Below are positions 1-6,993 of a stretch of DNA of 9,278 nt, piece after piece. The position numbers were made by a program, and so were the translations under genes. Each line of letters opens with the position of its first letter. Position 1 is the first letter of the stretch. The notes under the pieces were generated by a model that was not told the DNA's origin, did no database searches, and saw only the letters and a program-made list of their open reading frames with translations. Source of the stretch: Thermoplasmata archaeon (lineage in GTDB: Archaea; Thermoplasmatota; Thermoplasmata; UBA10834); assembly GCA_022865445.1 (NCBI GenBank), contig JALHSX010000216.1:1-9278 (forward strand). The letters are read 5' to 3'.

Positions 1-101
1 ATCCCCCAAATCCAGTAGATAGCGATTCCAGCCATCAATAGAAATGTGTAGAATCCCAGTATGACTCTTCTCTGAAACTCGGACCCTTCGCCCTCTACCA
101 T
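1..101 (-). CDS. N-terminus of a putative small membrane protein (partial)
   Basis: An open frame of 33 codons runs on the minus strand from an ATG at 101 down to the window edge. It begins MVEGEGSEFQRR and continues into a hydrophobic stretch rich in I, L, F, Y, W and A that reads as one transmembrane helix (about residues 13-33), preceded by two arginines, so the N-terminus would be cytoplasmic. No Shine-Dalgarno motif precedes the ATG. A TTTATA box (130-125) lies about 27 nt upstream of it, which is the spacing expected for an archaeal leaderless transcript. An in-frame TTG four codons upstream is a weaker alternative start. The family is not recognisable from this fragment. It is transcribed divergently from the transporter operon, so it is probably not part of it. 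The call rests on the open frame, the helix and the box position; chance is not excluded at this length. Confidence 0.45.
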   Translation of the reverse strand, partial: MVEGEGSEFQRRVILGFYTFLLMAGIAIYWIWG

Positions 102-124
102 GGTCGCGCTCAATGGATTGGCTG

Positions 125-131
125 TATAAAT
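125..131 (-). promoter_or_regulatory. TATA-like box in the divergent gap
   Basis: The plus strand reads TATAAAT here and the minus strand reads TTTATA. On the minus strand its centre is about 27 nt from the ATG at 101, the standard archaeal TATA-to-start spacing for leaderless genes. Read on the plus strand it would place a transcription start near 152-156 and leave a leader of about 60 or 130 nt before the solute-binding-protein gene, depending on which ATG is used. No better box is visible for the transporter operon, so one element may serve both directions. Confidence 0.4.
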
Positions 132-284
132 GAGTTTCCCATATGAAGCGAGAAAAGAGTTATGATGGAGTGCGACGATGCCCCACCAGCTTAGGAGACT
201 ATCAATCATACAATGCCTGCTCGGGAGGAAAGTGGGAGACTGCAACGACAAGGGTATTCCGAAGGACCAAGAACCAGCAAGAGA

Positions 285-2186
285 ATGACCAAGGTTGATA
301 TTCTGCGCCGGCACGGCAGAGGTCTCGTCGCCATCATGTTGACCTCCATATTGCTCTTCACAGGCCTCCCTCCTTCTGCGATCGGACACGCTGAGGCGGC
401 CGGCAAGACGACGCTCATAATAGGGATGATCGAGGCAATCGACAGTCTCAACCCGTTGATTGGCGTCAACGACAATGCATACATTTTCTACGGCCTCATC
501 TACGACTACCTGATGGCAGTCGACGAAGACAAGAACATCAAGCCCAATCTGGCGACGAGCTGGTACATTGTGCCTGATGAACTACCCTACGGCTCTGTCT
601 GGCAGTACAACTTGACCAAGAACGCGGTCTGGCACGATGGTGAGCCATTTGACGCGGACGATGTCATCTTCACGATCGATTACCAAATAGGGGCGAACTA
701 CGACAGCATGTGGGCCTACCAGCCGTATACAAGGTTCATGAACCACACGGACAGGATCGACCAGTATACTGTTAGGATACACTTCAATGACCTGACAGGC
801 CACGCGGCGCCGTGCCCGTTCGGGGACGCACTCATGATGCCGATTCTTCCGAAGCACATATGGACCGATATCACGCCCTATGATGCTGGGTTCTCGTACG
901 CCAACTATCACCCGATAGGGACTGGCCCGTTCATGTGCACCGAGAAGACCAAGAGCGAGTTCATTTCTGGTGAACAACTCATCCTGCTCCGGAATCCGAA
1001 CTATCACGGAGAGGCAGAATACGGCAAGAAGGTCCAATTCGACAGGCTGATTATCAAGACCTATCTGGAGCCCGCGGCGATGCTCATCGACATAGAGAAA
1101 GGGAGCGTCGACCTTGCAGGCTTCAACGCCCCGAACTACCGGAATCTTATGGACTGGCTCGAGAGAAACCCGACGGACAAGATTGGGCACTACGCTGGCC
1201 CGAGTACAACGGCCTATTCGAACGACGTGCTTGTCTCCATGTACAAGGACGCGAGTCCCAACGCAACCAACCCTCTGAGGTTTGATCCCGCGGTCAGGCA
1301 GGCCATGGCTCACGCGATCAACAAGGAGTACATCAGGGACAGCATTTTCGCGGGCTACGCGGACCTCGGCTCTACGATAATACCAGCGACCTATGGTGAC
1401 TACTTCTGGCAGCCCGGTCCTGACGAGATATACGACTTCAACATCACCAAGGCCAATCAGATCCTTGATGCCGCCGGATATGCCTGGAATTCGGAGCACA
1501 CGAAAAGGTATGCTGGAGCGGGAAACGCTTATGCCGCAGTAGGCAAGCAGCTGAAGTTCACGTTTACAGCCGAACAGGAACTTATCGAGGACAGGGACAC
1601 TGTCAGCTACCTCATGGAAGAGTGGGCGAATATAGGAATAGAGATCGATCCAGACTTCGTCAACACAGCGATGTGGAACACCGTCGTCTATGGCGGTGTG
1701 TACGACCTGGCCACAACATACTGGAGCGGGGATCCTGACCCGAACTACCTGCTTTTCATACAGTCCAAATGGGCAATCGGCGGATGGTCGGAGAACTGGT
1801 ACTCCAACCCCGACTATGACGCTAATTTCTCCGCCTCCGAACAGGCGATCAACCACGCCGAGAGGAAGGGATACATATTCAATTGCTCAAAGATATCGTA
1901 CCGGGACGCCGCGTTCATCACGACCGTCTACGGATACGGCTGCTATGCCTGGAGAAACGACACCTTCTCTGGCTGGGGCGACTGGGGAGATCATCCAGCA
2001 AGAAGTCTCTCGAGCTACTGGTCTGCGAATGACCTCTACTTCGACCTCGTGCCGTTGAAGCGCCAAGGAGGCGGAATCACCACCTACGTGTTGATAGGAC
2101 TGGGCGTCGCCATTGCGGCTGCAGTCATCGTGGTGTTGATGCTGCGGAAGCGCGGAGACAAGGAAGAGGAAGTGAGACTGCCCTAG
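285..2186 (+). CDS. Peptide/oligopeptide ABC transporter solute-binding protein, SBP_bac_5 family, membrane-anchored
   Basis: Extracytoplasmic receptor that captures peptides and delivers them to the permeases encoded next to it. From the ATG at 285 it is 633 aa. Residues about 14-34 form a hydrophobic signal-peptide core after an arginine-rich n-region, and AEAA just beyond offers a signal-peptidase I site. There is no lipobox cysteine. The SBP_bac_5 signature is clear: SLNPLIGVND near the N-terminus, then NLATSW and VWHDGEPFDADDVIFT. The last ~33 residues are one transmembrane helix followed by RKR and an acidic tail, so the mature protein is tethered by its C-terminus, as in many archaeal binding proteins. 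Seven N-x-S/T sequons (for example NLT, NHT, NIT, NFS) suggest a glycosylated surface protein. An in-frame ATG at 213 would add 24 polar residues before the signal peptide; neither ATG has a well-placed Shine-Dalgarno. I chose 285 because it gives a normal signal peptide. The substrate (dipeptide, oligopeptide or other) cannot be read from sequence. Confidence 0.93.
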   Translation: MTKVDILRRHGRGLVAIMLTSILLFTGLPPSAIGHAEAAGKTTLIIGMIEAIDSLNPLIGVNDNAYIFYGLIYDYLMAVDEDKNIKPNLATSWYIVPDELPYGSVWQYNLTKNAVWHDGEPFDADDVIFTIDYQIGANYDSMWAYQPYTRFMNHTDRIDQYTVRIHFNDLTGHAAPCPFGDALMMPILPKHIWTDITPYDAGFSYANYHPIGTGPFMCTEKTKSEFISGEQLILLRNPNYHGEAEYGKKVQFDRLIIKTYLEPAAMLIDIEKGSVDLAGFNAPNYRNLMDWLERNPTDKIGHYAGPSTTAYSNDVLVSMYKDASPNATNPLRFDPAVRQAMAHAINKEYIRDSIFAGYADLGSTIIPATYGDYFWQPGPDEIYDFNITKANQILDAAGYAWNSEHTKRYAGAGNAYAAVGKQLKFTFTAEQELIEDRDTVSYLMEEWANIGIEIDPDFVNTAMWNTVVYGGVYDLATTYWSGDPDPNYLLFIQSKWAIGGWSENWYSNPDYDANFSASEQAINHAERKGYIFNCSKISYRDAAFITTVYGYGCYAWRNDTFSGWGDWGDHPARSLSSYWSANDLYFDLVPLKRQGGGITTYVLIGLGVAIAAAVIVVLMLRKRGDKEEEVRLP

Positions 2187-2191
2187 ACGAG

Positions 2192-2224
2192 AGAATCACG
2201 TAAGCGCGATTCTGATCAGAGAAT
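2192..2224 (+). promoter_or_regulatory. Two mutually exclusive stem-loops between the binding-protein and permease genes
   Basis: In the 69-nt gap, AGAATCACG (2192-2200) can pair with CGCGATTCT (2205-2213) around a TAAG loop, giving 8 pairs and one mismatch. The same right arm also carries ATTCT (2209-2213), which can pair with AGAAT (2220-2224) around a 6-nt loop. The two hairpins share an arm, so only one can form. A stem after a binding-protein gene commonly protects the upstream mRNA or lowers downstream expression, which would keep the receptor in excess over the permeases. That role is inferred; no oligo-T follows. Confidence 0.35.
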
Positions 2225-2244
2225 GCGGCAGACTCGGGGCGCAG

Positions 2245-2249
2245 GGTGA
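2245..2249 (+). promoter_or_regulatory. Shine-Dalgarno (GGTGA) of the DppB-type gene
   Basis: GGTGA within AGGGTGAG, ending 6 nt before the ATG at 2256. It matches the archaeal 16S rRNA anti-Shine-Dalgarno and fixes the start. Confidence 0.75.
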
Positions 2250-2255
2250 GTAGGA

Positions 2256-3236
2256 ATGGCACAGGACTTCCGTAGGTATTTCCTTATCAAGATTGTATAT
2301 GCAATCTTGACAGTCTTCCTGATACTGAGCTTCAATTTCATTCTGTTCAGGGCCATGCCTGGCGACATGGACCGCATACTCATACCCAGAGGGGCGTCGC
2401 CCGAGACTCGCCTGCTCCTGCGAGAGTACTATGGTCTGGACAAGCCGAAGATAGAACAGTTCGTGATATATCTCGAGCATCTCTCAAAAGGTCAGCTCGG
2501 ACAAAGCACCGATTTCCGAAGAGGGGTGGATGTGGCTTCCATCCTGGGCCCGTTCTTGCTGAACACATTGATCCTTGTCGGCATCGGGACCTTGATATCT
2601 GTATTCGTTGGCATCGTGCTCGGGAGGATGACCGCATGGAACCGGGGGAAGGCAGCAGACCGGATAGGAAGCGCCTTCTTCCTTGTTTTCTACTGCATGC
2701 CGACCTTTCTGTTTGCTCTCATCATGGTCGCTGTCGTGGGGAGATACGTTCCCGAGTGGCCCATAAGCGGAGCCTATGGCTTTGACTACGAATCCTACGA
2801 CATCCTCGGAAAAATCGGTGACAGAGCATTTCACACGCTCTTACCTCTCGGCGCGCTGGTGATCGAAACGATCGCCACATTCTCCATAATCACGAGGAGC
2901 TCGCTGATAGACGTCATGACCGAGGAGTACATGGTAACCGCCATCGCAAAGGGCAACAAGAGCAAGGACGTGCTCAAAAAGCATGCGATGCCGAATGCAA
3001 TGCTACCAGTGGTGACCGTGGTCGCCATGAATGTTGGCTGGATAATGAGCGGCTCGATCATGATCGAGGTCATCTTTGGTTATCAAGGGCTGGGGTACAT
3101 GACGTGGAAGGCTGTAAGAGGTTATGACTATCCGGTCCTTCAGGCGGTCTTCATGCTAGAGGCAATCGCTGTCATAGTTGCCAACTTCATAGCGGATATG
3201 ACCCTCTTCAAATTGGATCCGAGGGTGAAGATTTGA
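2256..3236 (+). CDS. dppB: Peptide ABC transporter permease, DppB/OppB family
   Basis: One of the two membrane subunits forming the translocation channel of a peptide importer. At 326 aa it is the usual length. TM1 lies at about residues 10-30, followed by the characteristic family segment with MPGD (34-37) and YYGLDKP (58-64). The periplasmic-type domain then leads to TM helices at about 100-122, 139-162, 195-213, 249-271 and 295-315. The EAA loop that contacts the ATPase is at about 224-247 (EYMVTAIAKG then KKHAMPN), with the central glycine present. The C-terminal LDPRVKI is typical for DppB. Its stop overlaps the TTG start of the next permease by 4 nt, so the two are translationally coupled. 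The dppB symbol is by family; the substrate is not proven. Confidence 0.95.
   Translation: MAQDFRRYFLIKIVYAILTVFLILSFNFILFRAMPGDMDRILIPRGASPETRLLLREYYGLDKPKIEQFVIYLEHLSKGQLGQSTDFRRGVDVASILGPFLLNTLILVGIGTLISVFVGIVLGRMTAWNRGKAADRIGSAFFLVFYCMPTFLFALIMVAVVGRYVPEWPISGAYGFDYESYDILGKIGDRAFHTLLPLGALVIETIATFSIITRSSLIDVMTEEYMVTAIAKGNKSKDVLKKHAMPNAMLPVVTVVAMNVGWIMSGSIMIEVIFGYQGLGYMTWKAVRGYDYPVLQAVFMLEAIAVIVANFIADMTLFKLDPRVKI
3224..3228 (+). promoter_or_regulatory. Shine-Dalgarno (GGTGA) that decides the TTG start of the DppC-type gene
   Basis: GGTGA inside the last codons of the upstream gene, 4 nt before TTG at 3233. The alternatives GTG 3245 and ATG 3251 lie too far downstream of it and have no better site. 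The TTG shares TTGA with the TGA stop of the upstream gene, a stop-start overlap typical of coupled permease pairs. Confidence 0.65.
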
Positions 3237-5434
3237 ACGACTCCGTGGGCATGTCTGGCAGAAATGGCACACGGGAGTTCTATTACCCATCCGATAGCCG
3301 CCCAGAGGAGATGACGCTCCTGGCAAGGAGACTGGGGAGATACTTGGGCGTAATCGGCCTCATCTTGGCAGGCATCGTCGCCTATTCGTCCAAGATCCCA
3401 CTGACAATAACCATCGAGGTGAATCTACCATGGCGCTCTTTCCTGGGGTACTACACAGACGAGCGCTCGCTCGGGGTTGAGATAAGCTGGGTCCTGCCTC
3501 TGGTCATGGGTCTTTTGGCATCTCTCGTGATTGTGCGGACCCTGATAAGATCCCGCAAAGTGAGCAGGTTCAGAGTGCCGTTCTATCTTTCCGTTGCGGG
3601 ACTCGTGGTGCCGCTAGTCGTGTTGATCGTGCAGCAGCTGGACGCCTCCCATGCCCTGAGCCTGGGTTCTCATTCCTGGCTTTATCCTGTTTCCGTTCTC
3701 GGCATAAGCTTAGTGATGGTCTCGGTTGCTCTTGGAGGCATGGGGAGCAGGCGAGACAAGTCGATCAGCGTAATCGCTGCGTTCGTACCTCCGGTCCTGC
3801 TGTCGTTCCCGCTCTTCGTCACGCTCTCTATGTCGGCCACTGCGGACTATCTATTGGCCGCATACTTCTGGGGCGGCGTCGCAGTCATCGTAAGCGGCAT
3901 CAAACTCGACACCCTCTACAACAGCCTCGCAATTGGCAAGCTAGCGAAATGGTCAGGCGTTTCAATTGGCGTCCTTCTTCTGGTCGCCGCCCTGGTCACT
4001 CGTTCTCCTCGTTTCTACTTCATCGAACTCAGATGGATTGCCCCGGTCGTCGGCGGCGTGGTGGTGTCCGCGCTGGCAGCCTGGAGGCTCTCCGCGCCGA
4101 ACGCCGCTCGCCTTTCGGGACTTCAGAGTGAGAGCGGCGCTCAGATGAAATCAGCTGGCGTCGTAGGCTGGCTTCTCGAAGGGACATACGCGTCGTATCT
4201 CAGCATGTTGGGATACCTGGTCTCTCTGACAATCTTCGCGGTTGTCTATCTTGACTCGTGGGAAGTGCTCAACCTGGGATCGGCCGACTGGCTCTATCCA
4301 GCATCGGTCGTCGGGACAAGCATGGCAATGATATCTCTGTCGTTGGCGGGAGAAGGTGACAGGCGAGATAGGATCCTGAGCATCCTTACATCCCTCATAC
4401 CCATCGCGGTGCTCTCGTTGCCGATGATCCTCGGGCTGGATGCCCAACGGGATGCAGGAGCGTTCTTGCAGATACTCGTTGTCAGCGCTGTCTCATTTGG
4501 GTTGAGCGGGATCAACCTGTGCAAAGCCTACGTAGATGCCCACGTTCTGCGTGAGAAACTGAGGCTCACCGCCCTCCGTACTTTGAAGGTCACCAAACAG
4601 GTCTTCAAGAATCCCATGGGTGTCGTCGGCATCTCGATACTCCTCTTCTTCGTGGTGATCGCGATCTTCGCCCCCCTCTTGGTGACTCACAAGAATCCGA
4701 ACTCCATACTTGCATGGGCAAAGGACGAGAACAGGTATCACCCGCCGTCCAAGGAGTTCCTGTTCGGAGCCGACTACTTCGGAAAGGACGTCTACAGCCT
4801 GACGATATACGGCACGCGCGCAAGCCTCATAGTCGGGCTTGCAGCGTCGGTGATCTCGATTGTGCTCGGGTCCGTGATCGGGCTATTCTCAGGTTACTAC
4901 GGCAAACTCCCAGACGAGATCCTGATGCGGTTCACAGATTTCTTCCTGGTCATCCCATGGTTTCCCCTGATGATTGTCTTTGCCATGCTCCTGGGGCAGT
5001 CCTTCACGAACGTCATCATAGTCATTGGCATAACATCTTGGCCTTCCACGGCAAGAATCGTCAGATCACAGGTGCTGTCAGTGAAGGAGAAGGTCTTCGT
5101 CGAGCGGGCGAGGGCGATCGGGTCGGGGAGTAGACACATAATATCGAAGCACATCCTCCCTAACGTATTCCCCCTCATCTTCGCGAACACGATATTGCTG
5201 ATTGCGAACTCGATATTCTCCGAGTCGTTCCTGGATTTCTTTGGGCTCGGGGACCCGACCATCATCAGCTGGGGCACGATGCTCGAGAACGCCTATGACA
5301 AAGGGGCATTCAGCAGCTATGCGTGGTGGGACATCCTTGCGCCAGGGGCCTGCATCGTCATCCTGATAATGTCGTTCTACCTGATAGGTGACGTTCTCGA
5401 TGAGATCCTCAACCCGAAGCTGCGCAAGAGATAG
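3233..5434 (+). CDS. dppC: Peptide ABC transporter permease, DppC/OppC family, with a large duplicated N-terminal membrane extension
   Basis: Second channel subunit of the peptide importer. Residues about 445-733 are a complete DppC. OppC_N-like helix 1 is at 459-483, and FLFGADYFGKDVYS (509-522) is the hallmark segment before the transport core. The core helices follow, then the EAA loop at 624-644 (ERARAIGSGS then KHILPN) and the GLGDP/SWGTML motif at 671-683. The protein ends in DEILNPKLRKR. The family is normally about 280-300 aa; this one is 733 aa. The extra ~440 N-terminal residues are almost all membrane helices, about 12 by eye, arranged as two related six-helix units (see the two repeat entries). 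A soluble linker (285-315) separates the units. The start is the TTG at 3233, set by GGTGA and a 4-nt overlap with dppB. No ATPase gene follows, because the next gene is convergent 47 nt away. The function of the extension is unknown; a sensory, structural or ancillary transport role would be guesswork. Confidence 0.93.
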   Translation: MNDSVGMSGRNGTREFYYPSDSRPEEMTLLARRLGRYLGVIGLILAGIVAYSSKIPLTITIEVNLPWRSFLGYYTDERSLGVEISWVLPLVMGLLASLVIVRTLIRSRKVSRFRVPFYLSVAGLVVPLVVLIVQQLDASHALSLGSHSWLYPVSVLGISLVMVSVALGGMGSRRDKSISVIAAFVPPVLLSFPLFVTLSMSATADYLLAAYFWGGVAVIVSGIKLDTLYNSLAIGKLAKWSGVSIGVLLLVAALVTRSPRFYFIELRWIAPVVGGVVVSALAAWRLSAPNAARLSGLQSESGAQMKSAGVVGWLLEGTYASYLSMLGYLVSLTIFAVVYLDSWEVLNLGSADWLYPASVVGTSMAMISLSLAGEGDRRDRILSILTSLIPIAVLSLPMILGLDAQRDAGAFLQILVVSAVSFGLSGINLCKAYVDAHVLREKLRLTALRTLKVTKQVFKNPMGVVGISILLFFVVIAIFAPLLVTHKNPNSILAWAKDENRYHPPSKEFLFGADYFGKDVYSLTIYGTRASLIVGLAASVISIVLGSVIGLFSGYYGKLPDEILMRFTDFFLVIPWFPLMIVFAMLLGQSFTNVIIVIGITSWPSTARIVRSQVLSVKEKVFVERARAIGSGSRHIISKHILPNVFPLIFANTILLIANSIFSESFLDFFGLGDPTIISWGTMLENAYDKGAFSSYAWWDILAPGACIVILIMSFYLIGDVLDEILNPKLRKR
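3584..3916 (+). repeat. Internal protein repeat, copy A, in the DppC extension (residues 118-228)
   Basis: Residues 118-228 align without gaps to 322-432 at a constant offset of 204. A hand count gives about 42 identities in 111 positions. The strongest block is 142-198: L-S-L-G-S, then WLYP (149-152), SV, G, S, M, S, then G-x-RRD (172-175), and paired prolines in the next helix. SGI at 221-223 closes the unit. The similarity is weaker but visible further upstream: EISW at 83-86 mirrors ELRW at 265-268. The whole ~six-helix unit therefore looks duplicated, with copy B carrying a longer linker before this block. Confidence 0.8.
4196..4528 (+). repeat. Internal protein repeat, copy B, in the DppC extension (residues 322-432)
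   Basis: Second copy of the unit, with YLS (322-324), LD (340-341), LNLGS (346-350), WLYP (353-356), GDRRD (375-379) and SGI (425-427), each 204 residues after its counterpart in copy A. It ends just before the canonical DppC domain begins at about residue 445. The copies match as protein and only in short patches as DNA, which points to an old duplication rather than a recent or assembly-generated one. Confidence 0.8.
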
Positions 5435-5481
5435 AGGACCTGCTGTCCACCGAGGTGTCTCGAAAGAGGGTGTCTCACAGC
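5435..5481. other. Short convergent gap between transporter and aminotransferase genes
   Basis: Only 47 nt separate two genes that end facing each other. It holds a small hairpin, CGAG/CTCG around GTGT (5451-5462), and an imperfect direct repeat, GAGGTGTCTC (5452-5461) and GAGGGTGTCTC (5466-5476). There is no oligo-T run on either strand, so an ordinary archaeal intrinsic terminator is not visible and the two transcripts may overlap at their 3' ends. Confidence 0.3.
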
Positions 5482-6990
5482 TCACGCGTGACCGCCCAGC
5501 TGTCCAGGCGGAGCTGAAGTCCCTAGCTTGAGGAACTCTTCCTCGTCCTTCAGGGCCTGCTCGAATATATCCATGCCTCTCTCCAGAAGCGCCTTCGATA
5601 TGCAGAGCGGCGGGGCAATCCTGAACACGTTGCCGAAGAAGCCTGATGTTATCGTCATAAGGCCCGCCCTCCAGCACTTGCCCTGGATGTTGGTAGCCTC
5701 ATGCGGTTCCTTGGTGTATTGGTTCTTGACCAGCTCGACGCCGATCATCAAACCTCTGCCACGGACATCGCCGATGATCTCCCTGCGCTGCTGCATCTCC
5801 TTGAGCAGCTTCACTGCGTATTCACCGAGCTTCGCAGCTCTGTCGGTCAGGTTCTCCTCAATGATCGCCTGCACGTGCGCGAGGCCCGCAGCCATGGTGA
5901 TCGCGTTGCCGCCGAATGTGGATGAGTGGGACCCCGGTCTCCACTTCCTCATGATATCGTGCTTCGCAATGATCGCGCCGAGCGGCACGCCGCCGCCGAG
6001 CGCTTTGCCCAAGATGAGGATGTCAGGAATCGTATCGAAGTGCTCACAGGCGAACATCTTGCCTGTCCGTCCGAAGCCTGTCTGGACCTCGTCGAACACA
6101 AGCAACGCGTTCTGATTGTCGCATAGCTTCCTAAGTCTCGGCAGGAACTCCTTCGGAGGAACGACATATCCTCCCTCTCCCTGGATCGGCTCGACGAACA
6201 CAGAGGCTATCTGGCCAGTCGGGCCGCCCATGCTTAGCACCTGGTTCTCGATGTAGTCGACGCAATACATCCCGCACTCAGGATAGGTCTGCTTGAACGA
6301 GCATCTGTAGCAGTATGCAAATGGCGTAAAAATGATCCCTGGTGACATCGGGCCGTAGCTGTACCTCAGTTTCAGTTTGCTTGTGAGGGCGAGGCCAGCA
6401 CCGATCCTTCCGTGGTACGATCCGAAGAAGGCCAAGTGCTCGCTTCTCTTCGTGTAGTATCTCGAGAGCTTGAGCGCAGCCTCGACCGCCTCCGCGCCGC
6501 TGTTCCCGAAGAAGGTCCCCCGCAAAGCCTTGCCAGGAGAAATCTCGGACAGCAGCTTCGCGAAGTGCGCTTCCTTGTCGAAGTAGGCGTCGTTAGCCAT
6601 GCTGTGTATCAGCTTGGAGGCCTGCTCCTGGATGGCCTTGGTGACCTTGTAGTGCGTCCAGCCAGCGTTCTGAACTGCGATGCCAGACGAAAAGTCCAGC
6701 AACACGTTGCCGTCTGCGTCCATGACTGCAACACCAGCTGCCCTATCAATAGTGAACGTGAAGCATCTGTCGTAGGCATAGGAGACGTAGTCCCTGTCGA
6801 TCTTGATTATCTCCTTGCTCTTAGGTCCAGGAGCTCTCACGACTATCTTAGGTGCGTCCCTAGCCCACTCAGGGATCCAGTCCGGAAGCGGGAACTCCTC
6901 GATCGTCGTCCTGGCCTTGTCCTGCTCATCGGTCGGTTTGGTCTGCTTCACTGGCTCCGCAACCGACTCGTTCTCAGTCATCTCACTCAT
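5482..6990 (-). CDS. Class III PLP-dependent aminotransferase (4-aminobutyrate/ornithine type, or related amino acid racemase)
   Basis: PLP enzyme, 502 aa, that moves an amino group between an amino acid and a 2-oxoacid. The fold is complete. GNSGAEAVEAALK (162-174) binds the cofactor phosphate, the aromatic YHG is at 192-194, and VEPIQGEGG is at 266-274. DEVQTGFGRTG (300-310) carries the aspartate that pairs with the pyridine nitrogen. Lysine K329 in ILGKALGGG forms the Schiff base, and STFGGN is at 357-362. The ~50 N-terminal residues before PKIVV are a charged, low-complexity extension. Archaeal members of this subgroup include GABA and ornithine aminotransferases but also broad-specificity amino acid racemases, and the motifs seen do not separate these. 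An unusual C-x2-C-x8-C-x3-C motif sits at 227-243. The ATG at 6990 is 3 nt after the polyferredoxin stop and has a GGAGG 8 nt upstream, so the two genes are co-transcribed and coupled. Confidence 0.93.
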   Translation of the reverse strand: MSEMTENESVAEPVKQTKPTDEQDKARTTIEEFPLPDWIPEWARDAPKIVVRAPGPKSKEIIKIDRDYVSYAYDRCFTFTIDRAAGVAVMDADGNVLLDFSSGIAVQNAGWTHYKVTKAIQEQASKLIHSMANDAYFDKEAHFAKLLSEISPGKALRGTFFGNSGAEAVEAALKLSRYYTKRSEHLAFFGSYHGRIGAGLALTSKLKLRYSYGPMSPGIIFTPFAYCYRCSFKQTYPECGMYCVDYIENQVLSMGGPTGQIASVFVEPIQGEGGYVVPPKEFLPRLRKLCDNQNALLVFDEVQTGFGRTGKMFACEHFDTIPDILILGKALGGGVPLGAIIAKHDIMRKWRPGSHSSTFGGNAITMAAGLAHVQAIIEENLTDRAAKLGEYAVKLLKEMQQRREIIGDVRGRGLMIGVELVKNQYTKEPHEATNIQGKCWRAGLMTITSGFFGNVFRIAPPLCISKALLERGMDIFEQALKDEEEFLKLGTSAPPGQLGGHA

Positions 6991-6993
6991 CCC

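Noticed and set aside
285..410. Twin-arginine signal at the start of the solute-binding protein (LRRHGRG)
   Set aside because: The residues after RR do not fit the Tat consensus and the protein binds no cofactor. An ordinary Sec signal explains it.
582..1856. 424-codon minus-strand open frame
   Set aside because: It lies wholly inside the solute-binding-protein gene on the opposite strand. Its translation is low-complexity V/R/I-rich with no recognisable domain, whereas the plus-strand frame has clear SBP_bac_5 motifs. It is a GC-driven shadow frame.
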